NCBI RefSeq assembly: GCF_001870905.1 | Contig: NZ_LNDC01000074.1 | Location: 1-49,541, forward strand | Length of the DNA: 49,541 nucleotides | Source: Geitlerinema sp. PCC 9228 | GTDB lineage: Bacteria; Cyanobacteriota; Cyanobacteriia; Cyanobacteriales; PCC-9228 | Direction of reading: 5' to 3' | In this document: positions 46,706 to 49,541 of the stretch, one piece after another | Numbering within the stretch: position 1 is the first letter of the stretch | Layout of the letters: each line of letters begins with the position of its first letter | The notes under the pieces: model-generated | What the model was told of the DNA's origin: nothing | Databases searched by the model: none | Seen by the model: only the letters and a program-made list of their open reading frames with translations | Translations under genes and position numbers: made by a program

Positions 46706-49541
46706 ATGCCTCTCACCCCCACCCAACAACAAGCCGTCTGCGCACCCACAAGCGTGGTGGTTACTGCTGGTGCGGGAACGGGGAAGACTCATATGCTAGC
46801 GGAACGGTATTTGTATTACTTGCAGGAAAAAGAGAAATCTCCCTTGCAAGTGGTTGCCGTCACCTTCACCAACAAAGCCGCCGACGAATTGCGATCGCGG
46901 ATTCGCAGCCTGGTCAAAAATCGCCTTCCCCACCGCAGCGATATCTTTGCCGAGTTAGAAGCTGCCCCCATTAGTACCCTGCATTCTCTCGCCGCGCGTA
47001 TTTGCCGGGAACACCCACAAAAGGCAGATGTGCCCCCAGATTTTGAAATTTTGGACGAACAGGAAGGCAAACTGTGGCAGTTGCAGGTTCGCGAAAAAGC
47101 GATCGCAAATTTACCCCTAAGAATTTTTGAGAAAATCCCCTACTCGCTGCTAAAAAAAGCAATTCACAGCCTCCTTAACGATCCGATTTCGGCATCAGAA
47201 GCCTTAGCAGTAGGGTCATTTCGCGAAACCATCCTCAATTTTGCCAAAGAAAGAAAAAAGCAGCTTTGGGAAAATTTGCATTCTAGTTCCCCATGGCAAG
47301 AAGCGAAAGAGATTTTATTTCAATATAGCGGTGCCGAAAACGACGCGCTGGAACAATCCCGTCAAACAGCCGTAGCGGCAATGGCAGCATGGGAAGCAGA
47401 AGAAACGCCATCGATACAGAATTTAGATGCCATTTGTAAAATTGACCTGCGCAAAGGAAGCAAGAAAAAATGGCAGGCGGGGGAATTTGAAGAAGTCAAA
47501 AAGGCGTTGAAAAACCTGAAAGAAACCATCAAAGAAGCTTATAAAGATGGTCTTGGTCAATCGCTGGTAGCAGACGAACAACTGGCGGCAGCGTTGCCGA
47601 GTTTGCAAGAAGCCTTTGAACTTGTATCCGCAGAAATTGCAGCGGCAAGAAAGCAAACCCGGAAATTGGGATTTGCCGATTTGGAAGCACAGGCATTGCA
47701 GGCGTTGCAGTGGGAGGAAGTTCGCAAATATTACCACCGGCGATGGCAGGTTTTTCTGGTAGATGAATTTCAAGATACCAATCCCGTACAGGCAAAGTTG
47801 CTAGAATATCTAACCAAAACCGCAGAAATGACCGTTGTTGGGGATAGCAAGCAATCCATTTACGGATTTCGCCGTGCCGATGTGCGGGTGTTTCGGGAAT
47901 TTCGCGATAAAATTTTGGCTGCCGGTGGCACTGAGGTGAATTTACAGCAAAGTTTTCGCACCCATGTGGAATTGGTGGACAGCATTAACCACATTTTTAC
48001 ACCTATTTTAGCGGAAAACCATCAAGATTTAACCGCTTTTCGCCAGTCGGCACCCCAGCAACCGCCGCATGTGGAGGTGGCAACGGTAACTGGTGGCGAT
48101 AAGGAAATTACCATAGACCAGCGACGGCGGGTGGAAGCGAACTATCTTGCCGAGAAAATACGTAGGGTTTTGGATAGCGAAACCCCAATTTACGATTCTA
48201 AGCTACAAACAGAACGCGCGATCGCGCCTGGGGATATTGCCATTTTAGCGAGAAGTTGGTCGCCGTTGGATATTTATGCAGAAGCATTGGCGGCGGCTGG
48301 CATTCCAGCGGCGATTGTGGGGGGAGAAAATTTACTGCAAACCCGGGTAGCCAAAGATGCTATGGCATTGTTGCAGTTTTTAGCCGATGCGAGAAACGAT
48401 GTGGCGTTGGTGGCGGTGTTGCGGAGTCCTTTTTTTGCCGTTAGCGATCGCGTTTTGTACGAAATCGCTAATAATAATGATAGCGAATCTTGGTGGCAGC
48501 GGTTGCAAACTTGCCAGCATCCGGAAATTTCCCAGCCGCTATCGGTTTTGCAGCAATTAAGAAGCGATCGCGACATCGAACCCCCCACCCGTTTGCTACA
48601 ATTGGCAGACTCCTATACTGGCTACACTGCCGTTATTACCAACTTACCAGATGCCCAGCGACGGGAAGCCGACTGGCGGGGATTTCGAGATTTAATTCGT
48701 CGTTTGGAAAGCGGCAACCTCGACGTTTTCGCCGTAGTCAGACGTTTGCGAAGTTTGGAAGCCGCCGAAGAAATTTCCATTCCCCGACTGCCTTTAGAAA
48801 TCGAAAACGCCGTTTCCTTGATGACCGTTCACCGCGCCAAAGGATTAGAATGGCCGTGGGTTATCGTTGCCGATTTGAGTCGTAAAGAAAATAACCAAGG
48901 CGAAGATATTTATTTCGATCCGGAATACGGGGTGGCTTTGAAGTTTGGCGACGCTACCGACAAAAATAGCCAACCCCAGCTATATCGATTTCTAAAACAA
49001 CAGCAAAAACAGCGGGAAGAGATGGAAGCCAAGCGACTGTTGTATGTGGCTTTAACCAGAAGTCGCGATTTTCTGCTGCTAACCGCTAGCAATGAAAAAG
49101 GCGGCAAGCTAGATATTCTCGAACCGGGTTTGCAAGCTGCCAATATTTCTCCCACTGCCATTCCCTACACTTCCGAAAATGCCATTCCGCCAACGCCTCC
49201 CCTTCCCCAACCGCCATCGGCTAACGGGGAAATCCTGTTGGATTCGGCGGGATTGGGATTGTGGGAACTACCGGTTACGGCTTTAAGCGTGTACCATCGT
49301 TGTCCGTGGGAATTTAAATTAAACTATATATATGGACATCCAGGTGTCGGTCAAGGTTTGGATGAAAATCGCATCGGTCAGCTAACCCACCAGGCGCTGG
49401 AAGGCGACATCGATAGTATAGATACGCTGCAAAAATTCGATCCTGGTTTGCAACCTCCGTTGGTTCAAGAAGCGATAGACCTAGCGAATAATTTCCGCCA
49501 GCATCCAGAATTTGCGCCTTTTCGCCAACCCCATCTTCTCA
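46706..49541 (+). CDS. AddA/UvrD-like helicase-nuclease, partial (runs off the window)
   Basis: At least 945 residues of a superfamily 1 helicase, open at the window end. Walker A is AGAGTGKT (21-28); VTFTNKAADELRSRI is motif Ia, LVDEFQDTNPVQ motif II, GDSKQSIYGFRRAD motif III, and VHRAKGLEW with LLYVALTRSR are motifs V-VI. Near the end, VYHRCPWEFKLNYIYG and GQLTHQALEG look like the start of a RecB-type nuclease domain with its first iron-sulfur cysteine. This is the AddA pattern of double-strand-break end processing. The start ATG lies 43 bases after the sensor kinase stop. An AddB partner would be expected outside the window. Confidence 0.88.
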   Translation, partial: MPLTPTQQQAVCAPTSVVVTAGAGTGKTHMLAERYLYYLQEKEKSPLQVVAVTFTNKAADELRSRIRSLVKNRLPHRSDIFAELEAAPISTLHSLAARICREHPQKADVPPDFEILDEQEGKLWQLQVREKAIANLPLRIFEKIPYSLLKKAIHSLLNDPISASEALAVGSFRETILNFAKERKKQLWENLHSSSPWQEAKEILFQYSGAENDALEQSRQTAVAAMAAWEAEETPSIQNLDAICKIDLRKGSKKKWQAGEFEEVKKALKNLKETIKEAYKDGLGQSLVADEQLAAALPSLQEAFELVSAEIAAARKQTRKLGFADLEAQALQALQWEEVRKYYHRRWQVFLVDEFQDTNPVQAKLLEYLTKTAEMTVVGDSKQSIYGFRRADVRVFREFRDKILAAGGTEVNLQQSFRTHVELVDSINHIFTPILAENHQDLTAFRQSAPQQPPHVEVATVTGGDKEITIDQRRRVEANYLAEKIRRVLDSETPIYDSKLQTERAIAPGDIAILARSWSPLDIYAEALAAAGIPAAIVGGENLLQTRVAKDAMALLQFLADARNDVALVAVLRSPFFAVSDRVLYEIANNNDSESWWQRLQTCQHPEISQPLSVLQQLRSDRDIEPPTRLLQLADSYTGYTAVITNLPDAQRREADWRGFRDLIRRLESGNLDVFAVVRRLRSLEAAEEISIPRLPLEIENAVSLMTVHRAKGLEWPWVIVADLSRKENNQGEDIYFDPEYGVALKFGDATDKNSQPQLYRFLKQQQKQREEMEAKRLLYVALTRSRDFLLLTASNEKGGKLDILEPGLQAANISPTAIPYTSENAIPPTPPLPQPPSANGEILLDSAGLGLWELPVTALSVYHRCPWEFKLNYIYGHPGVGQGLDENRIGQLTHQALEGDIDSIDTLQKFDPGLQPPLVQEAIDLANNFRQHPEFAPFRQPHLL

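Overview
The window is cyanobacterial chromosome. The palindrome GCGATCGC (HIP1) recurs throughout. Several families are typical of cyanobacteria: a DUF1816 protein, an HPP-family nitrite-type transporter, a Mini-ribonuclease III, a PlsY/PEP-synthase-like fusion and HisKA kinases of the VAHEINNP type. I cannot place it more finely than that. I see no rRNA, tRNA or CRISPR array.

Layout. 1-188: the right end of an IS200/IS605-type element, abutting what looks like an older TnpB tail. 0.25-5.5 kb: a CysQ-type phosphatase, a CAP-RTX exoprotein and an arsR-phnD-phnE-phnC transporter operon. 5.5-6.3 kb: a dispersed hairpin repeat and a YjbQ-family gene. 6.4-16.9 kb is a defence island on the minus strand. 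It holds a complete type I restriction-modification operon (hsdR-hsdM-hsdS), a DUF433/DUF5615 antitoxin-toxin-like pair, and a compact operon of an AlbA_2/GHKL-like protein and a ParA ATPase. That operon lies between a fragment that looks like the N-terminus of a DISARM-type SNF2 helicase and an internally deleted, C-truncated N6-adenine methylase. 17-25 kb: a TSUP permease, a small secreted protein, a ferredoxin, and a nitrogen-oxide module. In the module, HPP transporter, small protein, Crp/Fnr regulator and cupin lie on the minus strand. Methyltransferase, unknown protein and quinol NO reductase (norB) lie on the plus strand. A near-perfect FNR/DNR-type dyad sits in the divergent promoter region.

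25.2-30.5 kb: a three-unit tandem repeat that includes a copy of the hisG tail, then hisG, a divergent HisRS-like gene, and a long prokaryotic Argonaute that keeps an apparent catalytic tetrad. 30.5-39.4 kb is mostly housekeeping: trpD, a retropepsin-like protease, carA, a STAS protein, Mini-III RNase, a hybrid sensor kinase, rlmB, DUF1816 and an alpha/beta hydrolase. 39.5-49.5 kb: a 995-residue PlsY plus PEP-synthase-like fusion, two paralogous CBS-like sensor kinases (the second with degenerate ATP-binding boxes), a YidD-family gene whose cysteine-rich tail is out of frame at an A7 run, and an AddA/UvrD-type helicase running off the window.

The best candidates for an undescribed system are the AlbA_2-ParA pair preserved between decayed DISARM-like genes, and the Argonaute next to the HisRS-like/HisG pair. 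The nitrogen-oxide module has the clearest functional logic: a Crp/Fnr regulator, its probable operator, a nitrite-type transporter and NO reductase side by side.
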